The position numbers and the translations under genes are program-made. The notes beneath the pieces are model-generated. The model saw only the letters and a list, made by a program, of their open reading frames with translations, had not been told where the DNA came from and searched no databases. From Gammaproteobacteria bacterium (GTDB lineage Bacteria > Pseudomonadota > Gammaproteobacteria > Pseudomonadales > Azotimanducaceae): a stretch of 54,141 nucleotides of DNA. Of this stretch, positions 1 through 8,228 are shown piece by piece. Position 1 is the first letter of the stretch; every line of letters begins with the position of its first letter. Location: assembly GCA_026709365.1 (NCBI GenBank), contig JAPOTD010000042.1, positions 1 to 54,141 on the forward strand, written 5' to 3'.

Positions 1-3000
1 CGCTGACGCTGGGACTGAGCGCGGCCCGGTCGGCGGAGGCTTGGAAGGTGATCTGGGCGGCGTCGGCCACGCCGAGCCGGGCTGCAAAGTATCCGCCGGT
101 CCGGAACCGGGCCGTGCCGTCGTGCCCGGCAGCGGGCGTCCAGGACAGAACGTTGAGGGTGAGCGTGCCGCAGGCATCGCCTTCCGACGACTCGCAACTC
201 GCCTTTGCCACCTGCGCCAGCAGCTCCGGCACCTGCTCGTTGAGCGCGGCCTCCGTGAGCGGATTGCCGTTAAGGTCCACGCGCTTGAGTCCCTTCAAGC
301 CGAGCAGCGGGGTCAGGTCGGAGATGCGGTTCGACGCCAAGTGGGCCTGCTCAAGGCCCGTTGCCGCCTCCAGGCCCGTGAGGTCGTCTATGCCGCGTCC
401 GAAAGCGTGGAGCACCAACAGCCCCGAAGCCCTTTCCGGCGTTACAGGACCATCAACCAAAACGGGGCCTCCTGCGGTAGCCTCTCGGAGCAGGCCGCGG
501 AGTTTCCTGTCCGGAACGGATACCGGTTCACCCTCTGCAAACGATCCCGCTAAGTTGTCGAAATCCACCCCCCAGGATTGCAGCGTGGAGATTTGAGCAT
601 CAGCGGTCATGGGGTCGAGGGGAACCCCCCACAGCGAAATGCGCCCGCCACCCTCCCAGAGCGAACGCTGGACCAGCGGGGCGAGGTCGGTCAAAGGATT
701 GCTGTTCAAGCCCAAATACCAACTCCGTGCCCCCATCCTGCCCATGAATGCGGCCAACGGGGATAGGTCGGAGATGCCTAAATTCGATAAGCCAAACCAG
801 TCAAACCGGCTGTCTGGTTGAAACACAGCGAGGAAGTCGCTGATGGATAGGGGATTGCCCCCAAGCGAAAGGCTTTGAAGCCGGGTTAGCTGCGCTAGCG
901 GCATTGCGTCCCTGATCCCGTTGTTGCGTATTGTGAGCAACCGCAATTGCAGCAGCCCCGACAACGTCGAGATGTCGTCAATGCGGTTGTCGCTTAGGCG
1001 TAGAACTTCAAGGTTGGTCAATCCGCCCAAGGCGGAGATGTCCTCAATACGGTTGTGGTCAAGATCAATGGCCCACGGGTTCGAGAGCCCCGCCAGTAGC
1101 GAGATGTCCGCAATCCGGTTGCCAGCAAGCCGAATGTCCCTCAGTTGCGGCAGTCCGGCCAGTGGCGAAATGTCCGAAACGTTGTTGTTCGAAAGGTTCA
1201 GGCGCTGCAGTTGAGGCAACGCGGACAGGGGCGAGACGTCGCCGACGCTGGCGTAACGTATGTGCAGTTCGGTCAGCGGCAGGGACCACAGCGGACTGAG
1301 GTCGGAGACCTCGCTGCGAGAAGCCCAAGTGCCAACAAGCCGCAGGGACGCAAGGCTGCGCAGGCCAGCGAGCGGCGACAGGTCGGCGAGGCGGGGCGAT
1401 GTGGCCAGCCAAACCGTCTCCAGGGCGATCAGGCCAGCGAGCGGCGACAGGTCCGCTACGCCGCCATCCTGCAGGCCGCGGTTGCCCCCCTCGTCCATGT
1501 TGAGCCTCAATCTCTTGAGCCCCGTCGCCAACGCCAGGCCGGTCAGGTCCGAGATGTCGGCGCTGTCCACCTCCAGCGCCTCAAGCCCGGCCATCTCCGC
1601 ATCCGTTATGGGGTCTCCCGCCGCCTTGCCCAGCGCCCGCTCGACGACGGCCCGCAGGTTCGCGTCCCGGAACGGGTGCAGCCTCTGGGCGTTGTCGCCC
1701 ACGCCGTCACTGTCGGCGTCCGCGTGGTCCAGCGCGTCGTCGGGGAACAGGTCGTCGCCGTTGTCCACGCCGTCGCCGTCCCGGTCGGGGTCGGCATTGT
1801 CGCCCAACCCGTCGCCGTCCAGGTCCGCCCATTCATCGGCATCATGCGGAAACGCATCGTCGGGATTGGCCCTGCCGTCGCCGTCCGCATCGGGGTCGGC
1901 GTTGTCGCCAATCCCGTCGCCGTCCAAGTCGGCCCAATCGCCCGGGTCGTTGGGGAAGGCGTCCGCCGCATCCACGAAGCCGTCGCCATCCGAGTCCGGC
2001 TTGGAAGAGCGCACGTCAGCAACCTGGAAGCGGATGAGGTCCAGGCTCCGGGTGGCGTCCGCGCCTTGGGGGTGCGTGGTGGGCAGGCCGCAGGCACCTA
2101 AGGGCCGGCAACGGTCCGAGACTGGGCTGGAGAACACAGGGGTTCGGGATGTGCTCCCGTAGCTCATGATGGTGCCAAAGTGCGGGGCTGGCCCCCACAC
2201 GCCAACGTAGTGCCCGCGGGACCAGCGAAAGGCACCGTAAGACTCGCCTTGCCGGGCGGAATGCGCCAACCCCATGACGTGCCCCAGCTCGTGCGCGATC
2301 ACGCCGGGCCAAGGCCCGGCTGTTGAGGAACTGGTGGGTCGCCAAATGCCGCGGTTGCGGAAGCTGCCAACGCCTGCGCAGCCAGCAGCAAAGTCACCAC
2401 ATGGATCGGGAATCCCGTCCCCCGCGTTGTACCAGAAGTTGTAAACATCGGCGCCGTGCAGATCCATCAAGTCGTCCAAGCGTTCCGACTTGACGCTCCC
2501 GCCCTCGCTGAGATCATCATCATCCACCGGAGCGAAGCCCACCGAGCGCAGGCGCAGGTTGGTGCCACTGTCCACGAACATGGCGTTGGCGACGACGGCC
2601 GCGTGGTGGTAAGCCGGCACGGTGTCCGGCCCGGCCAGCGACGCTTGGTAGAGCCAGAGCACGTCCACTTCGGACCCGCTCGGCTTGGAGGTGGCTGAGT
2701 CGGGGTCGGTGCCCGCGATGCGCTCGTTCACGTCCCCCGTGCCGTCGCCGTCCGAGTCCGTCAGGATGTCCACCCAGCGGCTGGCCGCGCCGGATGAGCC
2801 GTCGCTTGGAACCGGCCACAGGCTGAGCGTCTCATGTTGAATCAGGTCCGCGCTGTTCGGGGTGCGGTCACCGCCTGTCCCCTTGGCCTCCCAAAGCCGA
2901 ATCGCGAATCCAAGGCCGGCATCGGGCTCCCGGACTCGGAAGGAACGAACCAACCCAACGACCGATCCGTTGGGAGGGATTTCGCCGACGGAGCCTTCCG

Positions 3001-3316
3001 GCTGACTGAAGGACGAACTCCAACGGGTGACGGCTTGCCGCGTCCCGTCCGATCGGGTGGACCATGTCCTACGCAGGGCGTGTACGCCCACCTCCGCACT
3101 GCGGGCGTCCCGAAAGCTGCGCACGCCAAAGCGCAGAACCAGCGCGCCCTCGCCGCTGCCGTCCGCGTCCGGCGTGAACTCCGCGCTGCAGGGGCACTCG
3201 AACGCAATGTCCCGGTTTTGGGCGAGCACCTCGCGTGCGCCGCCGACTGCCAGCAAGGTGGCGACCAAGGCCACCCAAACGCCGATCGATCCTCCCTTGA
3301 TCACGTGGCGCCCCAT
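1..3316 (-). CDS. Secreted metzincin metalloprotease with TSP3-like and leucine-rich repeats (partial, C-terminus beyond left edge)
   Basis: An uninterrupted minus-strand frame of at least 1105 codons from ATG 3316, with no stop before the window edge. Seen in order: a signal peptide (hydrophobic residues 11-25, likely cleavage after VLA at residue 32); a stretch with Asp-rich motifs; a metzincin zinc site HELGHVMGLAH at residues 342-352, followed by the Met-turn MSYG at 384; three or more calcium-binding DxDxDG-type repeats (about 438-545) like thrombospondin type 3 repeats; then 22-residue leucine-rich repeats of internalin type (about 585-1020, for example LEVLRLSDNRIDDISTLSGL). The predicted product is a secreted zinc endopeptidase whose LRR arm could bind protein ligands. 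It starts 4 bp after the stop of the gene at 3321-3992, so the two are very probably co-transcribed. Family assignment is strong; substrate and host-interaction role are inference. Confidence 0.88.
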   Translation of the reverse strand, partial: MGRHVIKGGSIGVWVALVATLLAVGGAREVLAQNRDIAFECPCSAEFTPDADGSGEGALVLRFGVRSFRDARSAEVGVHALRRTWSTRSDGTRQAVTRWSSSFSQPEGSVGEIPPNGSVVGLVRSFRVREPDAGLGFAIRLWEAKGTGGDRTPNSADLIQHETLSLWPVPSDGSSGAASRWVDILTDSDGDGTGDVNERIAGTDPDSATSKPSGSEVDVLWLYQASLAGPDTVPAYHHAAVVANAMFVDSGTNLRLRSVGFAPVDDDDLSEGGSVKSERLDDLMDLHGADVYNFWYNAGDGIPDPCGDFAAGCAGVGSFRNRGIWRPTSSSTAGPWPGVIAHELGHVMGLAHSARQGESYGAFRWSRGHYVGVWGPAPHFGTIMSYGSTSRTPVFSSPVSDRCRPLGACGLPTTHPQGADATRSLDLIRFQVADVRSSKPDSDGDGFVDAADAFPNDPGDWADLDGDGIGDNADPDADGDGRANPDDAFPHDADEWADLDGDGLGDNADPDRDGDGVDNGDDLFPDDALDHADADSDGVGDNAQRLHPFRDANLRAVVERALGKAAGDPITDAEMAGLEALEVDSADISDLTGLALATGLKRLRLNMDEGGNRGLQDGGVADLSPLAGLIALETVWLATSPRLADLSPLAGLRSLASLRLVGTWASRSEVSDLSPLWSLPLTELHIRYASVGDVSPLSALPQLQRLNLSNNNVSDISPLAGLPQLRDIRLAGNRIADISLLAGLSNPWAIDLDHNRIEDISALGGLTNLEVLRLSDNRIDDISTLSGLLQLRLLTIRNNGIRDAMPLAQLTRLQSLSLGGNPLSISDFLAVFQPDSRFDWFGLSNLGISDLSPLAAFMGRMGARSWYLGLNSNPLTDLAPLVQRSLWEGGGRISLWGVPLDPMTADAQISTLQSWGVDFDNLAGSFAEGEPVSVPDRKLRGLLREATAGGPVLVDGPVTPERASGLLVLHAFGRGIDDLTGLEAATGLEQAHLASNRISDLTPLLGLKGLKRVDLNGNPLTEAALNEQVPELLAQVAKASCESSEGDACGTLTLNVLSWTPAAGHDGTARFRTGGYFAARLGVADAAQITFQASADRAALSPSVS

Positions 3317-3320
3317 CGCC

Positions 3321-3992
3321 CTACCTGCCGGGACGGCGGCCAATGGGCCGCCCCGCCTCGTCCAGCACAAAGTAGTCGGGCTTGCTGAAGTCGAAGCCCG
3401 CCCGCTTGTTCGCCGAAGGCAGCAGCCAGCCCTCCCGCGCACCGTGTCGGACGGCTAGCTCGTGGGGGCCTTCCGGGGTGTCGATCCAGGCGAACAGGCT
3501 GGTTGGCGCAACCGTCACGACCCAGCGCTGCGGGCGGTCCCCGTCCCACTCGGCCCAGCCGAGCAGCGACCGCGCGCCCGGGCCGTCGTCCACCGCTTCC
3601 ACGGCTGCCGCAAGGCTCTTCCCAAGCTGCGGCACGGCCAGCGTGATGCGATCCCCGACCCCCAGGCCGCCCGCCGCCGCCAAGTCCCGGGAGAGCCGCA
3701 CGAGGGCGCGGCCCGCCTTGGACCAGCGCTCGTCATAGGGCGGCAGCGCGGGCGCGCGGGCTTCGTCGATAACCCGCCACAGAGGTTCCGGCATCGGCTC
3801 GGAAGTCTTGAAGACGTTGGATTGCGGTGCCGAAGCAGGCTGCTGCGAAACGGCGGGCGCAGCGCTGGGCGACGGCCCGCCCGCATCGCCGACGGCTGCC
3901 TCACCGGCGGGCGGTGGCGGAACGGTGGCAATCCAGGCGATTCCGACGCCTGCCAGCACCGCTGCCGCAACGGCAAGCCAGCGTCGCTTCAT
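3321..3992 (-). CDS. Membrane-anchored or secreted protein resembling a metalloprotease propeptide
   Basis: A 223-aa protein starting at MKRRW, followed at once by a hydrophobic segment (signal peptide or anchor). An Ala/Pro/Ser-rich linker follows, then a C-terminal beta-rich domain. An upstream ATG at 4082 would add 30 residues, but these precede the signal-like segment and are probably not translated. The C-terminal half (VGDRITLAVP, SLLGWAEWDGDRPQRWVVTV, FAWIDTPEGPHELAV, GWLLPS) has the layout I associate with N-terminal propeptides of bacterial reprolysin-like metallopeptidases. The gene lies 4 bp upstream of the metzincin, whose own N-terminal region before the zinc site looks different. 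It may therefore be a propeptide, chaperone or inhibitor supplied in trans. This is inferred from pattern similarity only; otherwise it is a hypothetical exported protein. Confidence 0.7.
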   Translation of the reverse strand: MKRRWLAVAAAVLAGVGIAWIATVPPPPAGEAAVGDAGGPSPSAAPAVSQQPASAPQSNVFKTSEPMPEPLWRVIDEARAPALPPYDERWSKAGRALVRLSRDLAAAGGLGVGDRITLAVPQLGKSLAAAVEAVDDGPGARSLLGWAEWDGDRPQRWVVTVAPTSLFAWIDTPEGPHELAVRHGAREGWLLPSANKRAGFDFSKPDYFVLDEAGRPIGRRPGR

Positions 3993-4149
3993 GAGCCGGC
4001 CAAGCCTCTGCAAGCACGGTTTGAGCACCGCACGTTGGTTGACGGCTGCCCCGCTGTCGGCCAAGCGGGACATCCTCGGCACGGCATTTGGAACTTCGTC
4101 CCGTCAGCAATCATGCGGCGGAATCATAGCAAAGTCCGGAGTTGCTGCG

Positions 4150-4290
4150 CTAAGGCCATGGGGTTGAACCAGACCGCCGCGGCTCACTGACCGCTTGCGG
4201 AATCGCGTCCAGCAGCGAATCGGCGGCGGCGCTGAAGAAGTGGTCGGCGCCCGGAATGAGATGCACCCTGGCCCCGGGCCAATTTTCCAT
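4150..4290 (-). pseudogene. C-terminal remnant of an alpha/beta hydrolase
   Basis: A 46-codon frame (MENWPGARVHLIPGADHFFS...) ending in TAG. The segment HLIPGADHFFSAAADSLLDA matches the catalytic-histidine tail of dienelactone-hydrolase-like alpha/beta hydrolases, in which a Gly/Ala-x-His-Phe-Phe motif is followed by an amphipathic helix. Nothing upstream on this strand continues the fold, so the nucleophile and acid parts are missing. I read it as a fragment left after a deletion or rearrangement. It occupies most of the 418-bp gap between 3992 and 4411. Confidence 0.5.
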
Positions 4291-4301
4291 CAAGTTAGGA
4301 T

Positions 4302-4332
4302 ATAGGGTTGAAATTTGAAGCCGAAACCCTAT
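4302..4332. repeat. 8-bp perfect inverted repeat
   Basis: ATAGGGTT (4302-4309) and AACCCTAT (4325-4332) flank a 15-nt AT-rich spacer, 79 bp before the GldA-type start codon. No T-run follows, so it is not an obvious terminator; it could be an operator or a transcript hairpin. It lies just beyond the truncated end of the hydrolase remnant. Confidence 0.4.
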
Positions 4333-4363
4333 GTTGCGCTATCTTGAAGCCAAGGTGAGAGTC

Positions 4364-4387
4364 GGCTGTTTGCTGGCTGTTTGCTGG
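4364..4387 (+). repeat. 11-bp tandem duplication in the leader of the ABC operon
   Basis: GGCTGTTTGCT occurs twice back to back (4364-4374 and 4375-4385), followed by GG. It sits about 25 bp before the ribosome-binding site AAGGA (4400-4404) of the next gene. Probably a recent slippage duplication or a paired binding site; no function can be read from it. Confidence 0.55.
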
Positions 4388-4410
4388 ACTGGCGCCAATA
4401 AGGACATCGG

Positions 4411-5307
4411 ATGATTGAAGCGGATCGGCTGACGCGCCGTTACGGCGACTTCGTGGCCGTTGATGAGGTCTCGTTTGCCATCGAGCGGGGCGAGGTGGTT
4501 GGCCTGCTCGGGCCGAACGGAGCGGGCAAGACGACCATCATGAAGATGCTGACCGGCTTTCTGGAGCCGAGCGGCGGCCGGGTGCTGGTCGATGGCGCGG
4601 AGCTTGAGGACGACCCTCGCGCCGTGCAGCAGCGGCTGGGCTACCTGCCGGAGAGCCTGCCGCTCTATCCGGAACTGCTGGTGGTGGACTATCTGGCCTA
4701 CGCGGCGGACCTAAGGGAGGTGGATGATCCGCGTCGGGCGGTGGTTGAAGCCATTGAGGCCACCGAACTGGGCGACAAGGCGCTGGAGCCGATCGGCACC
4801 TTGTCTCGGGGCTTCAAGCAGCGGGTGGGCGTGGCCCAAGCCATCCTGCACAAGCCCCGCTTCCTGATTCTCGATGAGCCCACCAACGGCCTCGACCCCG
4901 GCCAGACCCAGCACATGCGCGAGCTGGTGCGGGAGCTGGCCCGCTCATCCACCGTCATTCTGTCCACGCACATCATGCAGGAGGTCAACGCCATCTGCGA
5001 CCGCGCCCTGATCCTGCGCAACGGCGCCCTCGTGCTCGACGAGCGGCTCAAGGACCTGCAGCGCAGCAACGTGCTGCGCCTGCGCACCGCGCCGGACGCC
5101 ATGCTGTCCGCCCCTTCCGGAGCAAGCGCTTTGAGCTTGGGCGGCGGCCGCTGGCGCCTTCAGGTGGAGGGCGATCTCGACGCCGCTGCCCGCGCCATCG
5201 CCGAGTCGTTGGTGGGAGACGGCGCACCGGTCTATGAACTTGCCGCCGAGCAGCGGGATCTGGAGACCCTGTTTCGGGAAGTGAGCGCAGCCGGGGAGGC
5301 GTCCTGA
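4411..5307 (+). CDS. ABC transporter ATP-binding protein, GldA type
   Basis: A 298-aa cytoplasmic ATPase subunit that should energise the fused permease encoded next. Walker A is GPNGAGKTT (about residues 35-43). The ABC signature is the variant LSRGFKQRVGVAQA, and Walker B plus D-loop read FLILDEPTNGLDP. The C-terminal ~90 residues form the extra domain common in ABC-2/NatA-like subunits. The start is supported by AAGGA six bases upstream of ATG. Its TGA overlaps the next ATG by one base (TGATG), implying translational coupling. Related GldA/GldFG sets are known in gliding Bacteroidota, but non-gliding proteobacteria carry them too, so motility should not be assumed. Substrate unknown. Confidence 0.92.
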   Translation: MIEADRLTRRYGDFVAVDEVSFAIERGEVVGLLGPNGAGKTTIMKMLTGFLEPSGGRVLVDGAELEDDPRAVQQRLGYLPESLPLYPELLVVDYLAYAADLREVDDPRRAVVEAIEATELGDKALEPIGTLSRGFKQRVGVAQAILHKPRFLILDEPTNGLDPGQTQHMRELVRELARSSTVILSTHIMQEVNAICDRALILRNGALVLDERLKDLQRSNVLRLRTAPDAMLSAPSGASALSLGGGRWRLQVEGDLDAAARAIAESLVGDGAPVYELAAEQRDLETLFREVSAAGEAS

Positions 5308-8228
5308 TGAACCTTCAAGCCACACGCCGCATCGCGGCCAAGGAACTCACCCTGTTCTTCGCCTCGCCCACCGGCTATTTGTTCCTAGCCGCGTTTCTGG
5401 CGGTCACCCTGTTCGTCTTCTTCTGGGTGGAAGCCTACTTCGCCCGCAACGTGGCCGACGTGCGGCCCATGTTCGAGTGGATGCCGGTGATGCTCATCTT
5501 CCTGGCGTCGGCCCTGACCATGCGCCTTTGGAGCGAGGAGCGGCGCACCGGCACCATGGAATTCGTCTTCACCGTGCCGGCCCGCACCTGGGAGTTCGTG
5601 CTGGGCAAGTTCAGCGCCTGCCTGTGCCTGCTGGGCCTCGCCCTGCTGCTCACCCTGCCGCTGCCGATCAGCATCGCCTTCCACGCCGACCTCGACTGGG
5701 GGCCGGTGCTTGCCGGCTACGCCGCCGCCTTCCTGCTCGGCGGCGCCTACGTCGCCATCGGCCTGTTCGTCAGCGCCCGCACAGACAGCCAGATCGTCAG
5801 CCTGATCATGGCGAGCTTCGGCTGCGGGGCGTTCTACCTGGTGGGCAGCCCGGTGCTGACCGAGCTGGCGTCCGGGGGGCTTGCTGACTTCCTGCGCTCC
5901 TTGGGCGTCGGCGCCCGCTTTGAGTCCATCACCCGGGGCGTGGTGGACTTCCGCGACCTCTACTACTACGTCTCGCTGGCCGCCGTGTTCCTGGCACTGA
6001 ACGTCCATGGCTTGGAGGTGCAGCGCTGGGCCAGGGACGGCGAACGCACCCGGCATCGGGCCTGGATGCTCGGCACGACGCTGGCAGCCGCCAATCTGCT
6101 CGCCGCCAACCTGTGGCTGGCGAGCTTCTCGGGGCTGCGCATCGACGTCACCGAGGGGCGCATCTACTCCATCTCCGACGCCACCCGGGGCTATCTCGCG
6201 CAGCTTCGGGAGCCGCTGCTGATTCAGGGCTACTTCAGCGCCAAGACCCACCCGTTGCTGGCCCCCTTGGTGCCGCGCATGCGCGACCTGCTGGCCGAGT
6301 ACGAGATCGCCGGCGGCGGCAACGTCAAGGTGCGCATCATCGACCCGGCCGACGACCCGGAGCTTGAGGACGAGGCCAACACCAAGTACGGCATCCGGCC
6401 CGTGCCCTTTCAGGTGGCCGACCGCTACCAATCGAGCCTGGTCAACTCCTACTTCGATGTGCTGGTGAGCTACGGGGACGAGTACGAGGTGCTGGGCTTC
6501 CGCGACCTGATTGAGGTCAAGGTGGCCGGCGAAGCGGACCTGGACGTGCAGCTGCGCAACCCGGAGTACGACGTCACCCGCAGCATCAAGAAGGTGCTCT
6601 ACGGCTTTCAGGGCGGCAGCAGCATCTTTGCCAACATCCAAACCCCAGTGAGCTTCACCGGTTACGTGTCCGCGGACGAAAAGCTGCCCGAGGCGTTGGC
6701 GGAGTTCCGTGCGGTGGTCAGCGACGTGCTTGATGAGCTGCAGGCGGAAAGCGGGGGCAAGCTTAGCGTTGAGTTCATCGACCCCGATGCCGACGGCGGC
6801 GCCGTTGGTGTTGAAATCGCCCAGAACTACGGCTTTCAGCCCATGGCCACCAGCCTCTTCGACGCCAATGCCTTCTATTTTTACCTAACCCTCGCCGACG
6901 ATGAAACGCTGGTGCAGGTGCCCTTGCCGGAAGCGCTTTCCTCGGAGGCCGCCAAGCGCGGCATCGAGGAGGGCCTGAAGCGCTTCGCCACCGGCCTGCT
7001 GCGCACGGTGGCCCTAGTGACCCCCCCCGCGCCCGCGCCCTACATGGCCCAACAGGGGATGGGCGGCAATCAGTTCAGCCAGCTTCAGGGACTGCTCGGC
7101 AACGACTTCAGCGTCGAGACCGCGGACCTCGCCGAGGGCGTGGTGCCGGAAGCCGCCGACCTGCTGGTGGTGGTGGATCCCAAGGAACTGTCGGACAAGC
7201 AGGTTTTCGCCATCGACCAATTCCTGATGAAGGGCGGCACCGTGGCGGTGGCGGCCAGCGCCTTCGAAGCCAACTTCGCAGCGCAGACGCTGACCGCCGC
7301 GCCGCGCGTCACCGGCCTTGAGGACTGGCTGGACCATCTCGGCGTCGGCATCGGCGAGTCCTTGGTGCTCGACCCCACCAACGCCGCCTTCCCGGTGCCG
7401 GTGACCCGCAACGTGGGCGGCTTCAGCTTCCAGGAGTTGGTGATGCTGGACTACCCCTACTTTCCCGACATCCGCGCCCCCAGCCTCAATCCCGACTCGA
7501 TCATGACCTCGGGGCTGCCCCAGGTGACCATGGCTTGGGCGTCGCCCATCGAACTCGATGCGGAGAGGAACGCCGCACGGGAGGTCGTCGAACTGCTGCG
7601 CACCTCGCCGGGCAGTTGGCTGTCAAGCTCCACCGACGTGCTGCCGCGGATCAACGAGCAGGGCCTGAGCGCCTTCACCCCGGACGGCGACCAGCAAAGC
7701 CGCTTGGTCGGCGTCCTGTTGAGCGGACGCTTCGACTCGTTCTTCGCGGGCCAGCCTTCGCCGCTGCTTGCGGAGGAGGCGGCGGCGGAAGAAGCGGATG
7801 GCGAAGCGGACCTAGCGGAAGAGGTGGATGAAGCGAGCGAGGACGACGGCCTTGGGGTGGTGACCTCGGTGATCGAGCGCTCTCCGGAGTCGGCGCGCCT
7901 GTTCGTGTTTGCCTCCAACGGCTTCCTGGCCGACCAGACCCTGCGCATGCTCGGCTCCGCGGACGGCACCATCTACGGCAACTCGGTCCAGTTGATGGTG
8001 AACGTGGCGGATTGGTCGCTGGAGGACCAAACGCTGCTCGGCATCCGCGCCCGAGGCAACTTCAATCGCACGCTGCCGCCCTTGGCGGAGCAGCAGCAGG
8101 CCCTCATCGAGTACCTCAACTACGGCTTCGCCCTGGCGGGCATCGGGGCGGTGTTCGCCCTGCGGCGCTGGCGCGCAGCTGTGGCGAGGCAAACCTACGG
8201 CGGCTGGTTGGCGGGAGAATCGGCATGA
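5307..8228 (+). CDS. Fused ABC-2 permease (GldF-like) and auxiliary GldG-like protein
   Basis: A 973-aa fusion. Residues about 1-245 carry six hydrophobic segments and the ABC-2 permease pattern (RIAAKELTLFFASPTGYLF, RLWSEERRTGTMEFV). Around 250-275 comes another membrane segment, then a large extracytoplasmic GldG/ABC_transp_aux domain (SGLRIDVTEGRIYSISDATR, YFSAKTHPLLAPLVPRMRDL, then repeated IDP/YGF motifs). A Glu/Asp-rich, low-complexity insert lies near residues 820-850. A C-terminal membrane helix (about 945-960) precedes a basic tail. In many genomes GldF and GldG are separate genes; here they are one polypeptide. The gene overlaps its ATPase partner by one base and the downstream DUF4340 gene by four (ATGA). 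Transport substrate unknown. Confidence 0.88.
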   Translation: MNLQATRRIAAKELTLFFASPTGYLFLAAFLAVTLFVFFWVEAYFARNVADVRPMFEWMPVMLIFLASALTMRLWSEERRTGTMEFVFTVPARTWEFVLGKFSACLCLLGLALLLTLPLPISIAFHADLDWGPVLAGYAAAFLLGGAYVAIGLFVSARTDSQIVSLIMASFGCGAFYLVGSPVLTELASGGLADFLRSLGVGARFESITRGVVDFRDLYYYVSLAAVFLALNVHGLEVQRWARDGERTRHRAWMLGTTLAAANLLAANLWLASFSGLRIDVTEGRIYSISDATRGYLAQLREPLLIQGYFSAKTHPLLAPLVPRMRDLLAEYEIAGGGNVKVRIIDPADDPELEDEANTKYGIRPVPFQVADRYQSSLVNSYFDVLVSYGDEYEVLGFRDLIEVKVAGEADLDVQLRNPEYDVTRSIKKVLYGFQGGSSIFANIQTPVSFTGYVSADEKLPEALAEFRAVVSDVLDELQAESGGKLSVEFIDPDADGGAVGVEIAQNYGFQPMATSLFDANAFYFYLTLADDETLVQVPLPEALSSEAAKRGIEEGLKRFATGLLRTVALVTPPAPAPYMAQQGMGGNQFSQLQGLLGNDFSVETADLAEGVVPEAADLLVVVDPKELSDKQVFAIDQFLMKGGTVAVAASAFEANFAAQTLTAAPRVTGLEDWLDHLGVGIGESLVLDPTNAAFPVPVTRNVGGFSFQELVMLDYPYFPDIRAPSLNPDSIMTSGLPQVTMAWASPIELDAERNAAREVVELLRTSPGSWLSSSTDVLPRINEQGLSAFTPDGDQQSRLVGVLLSGRFDSFFAGQPSPLLAEEAAAEEADGEADLAEEVDEASEDDGLGVVTSVIERSPESARLFVFASNGFLADQTLRMLGSADGTIYGNSVQLMVNVADWSLEDQTLLGIRARGNFNRTLPPLAEQQQALIEYLNYGFALAGIGAVFALRRWRAAVARQTYGGWLAGESA

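Noticed and set aside
5385-6641. Minus-strand frame of 418 codons opposite the fused permease
   Set aside because: Composition is typical of antisense shadow (His/Gln/Ala-rich) and it lies wholly inside a convincing gene.
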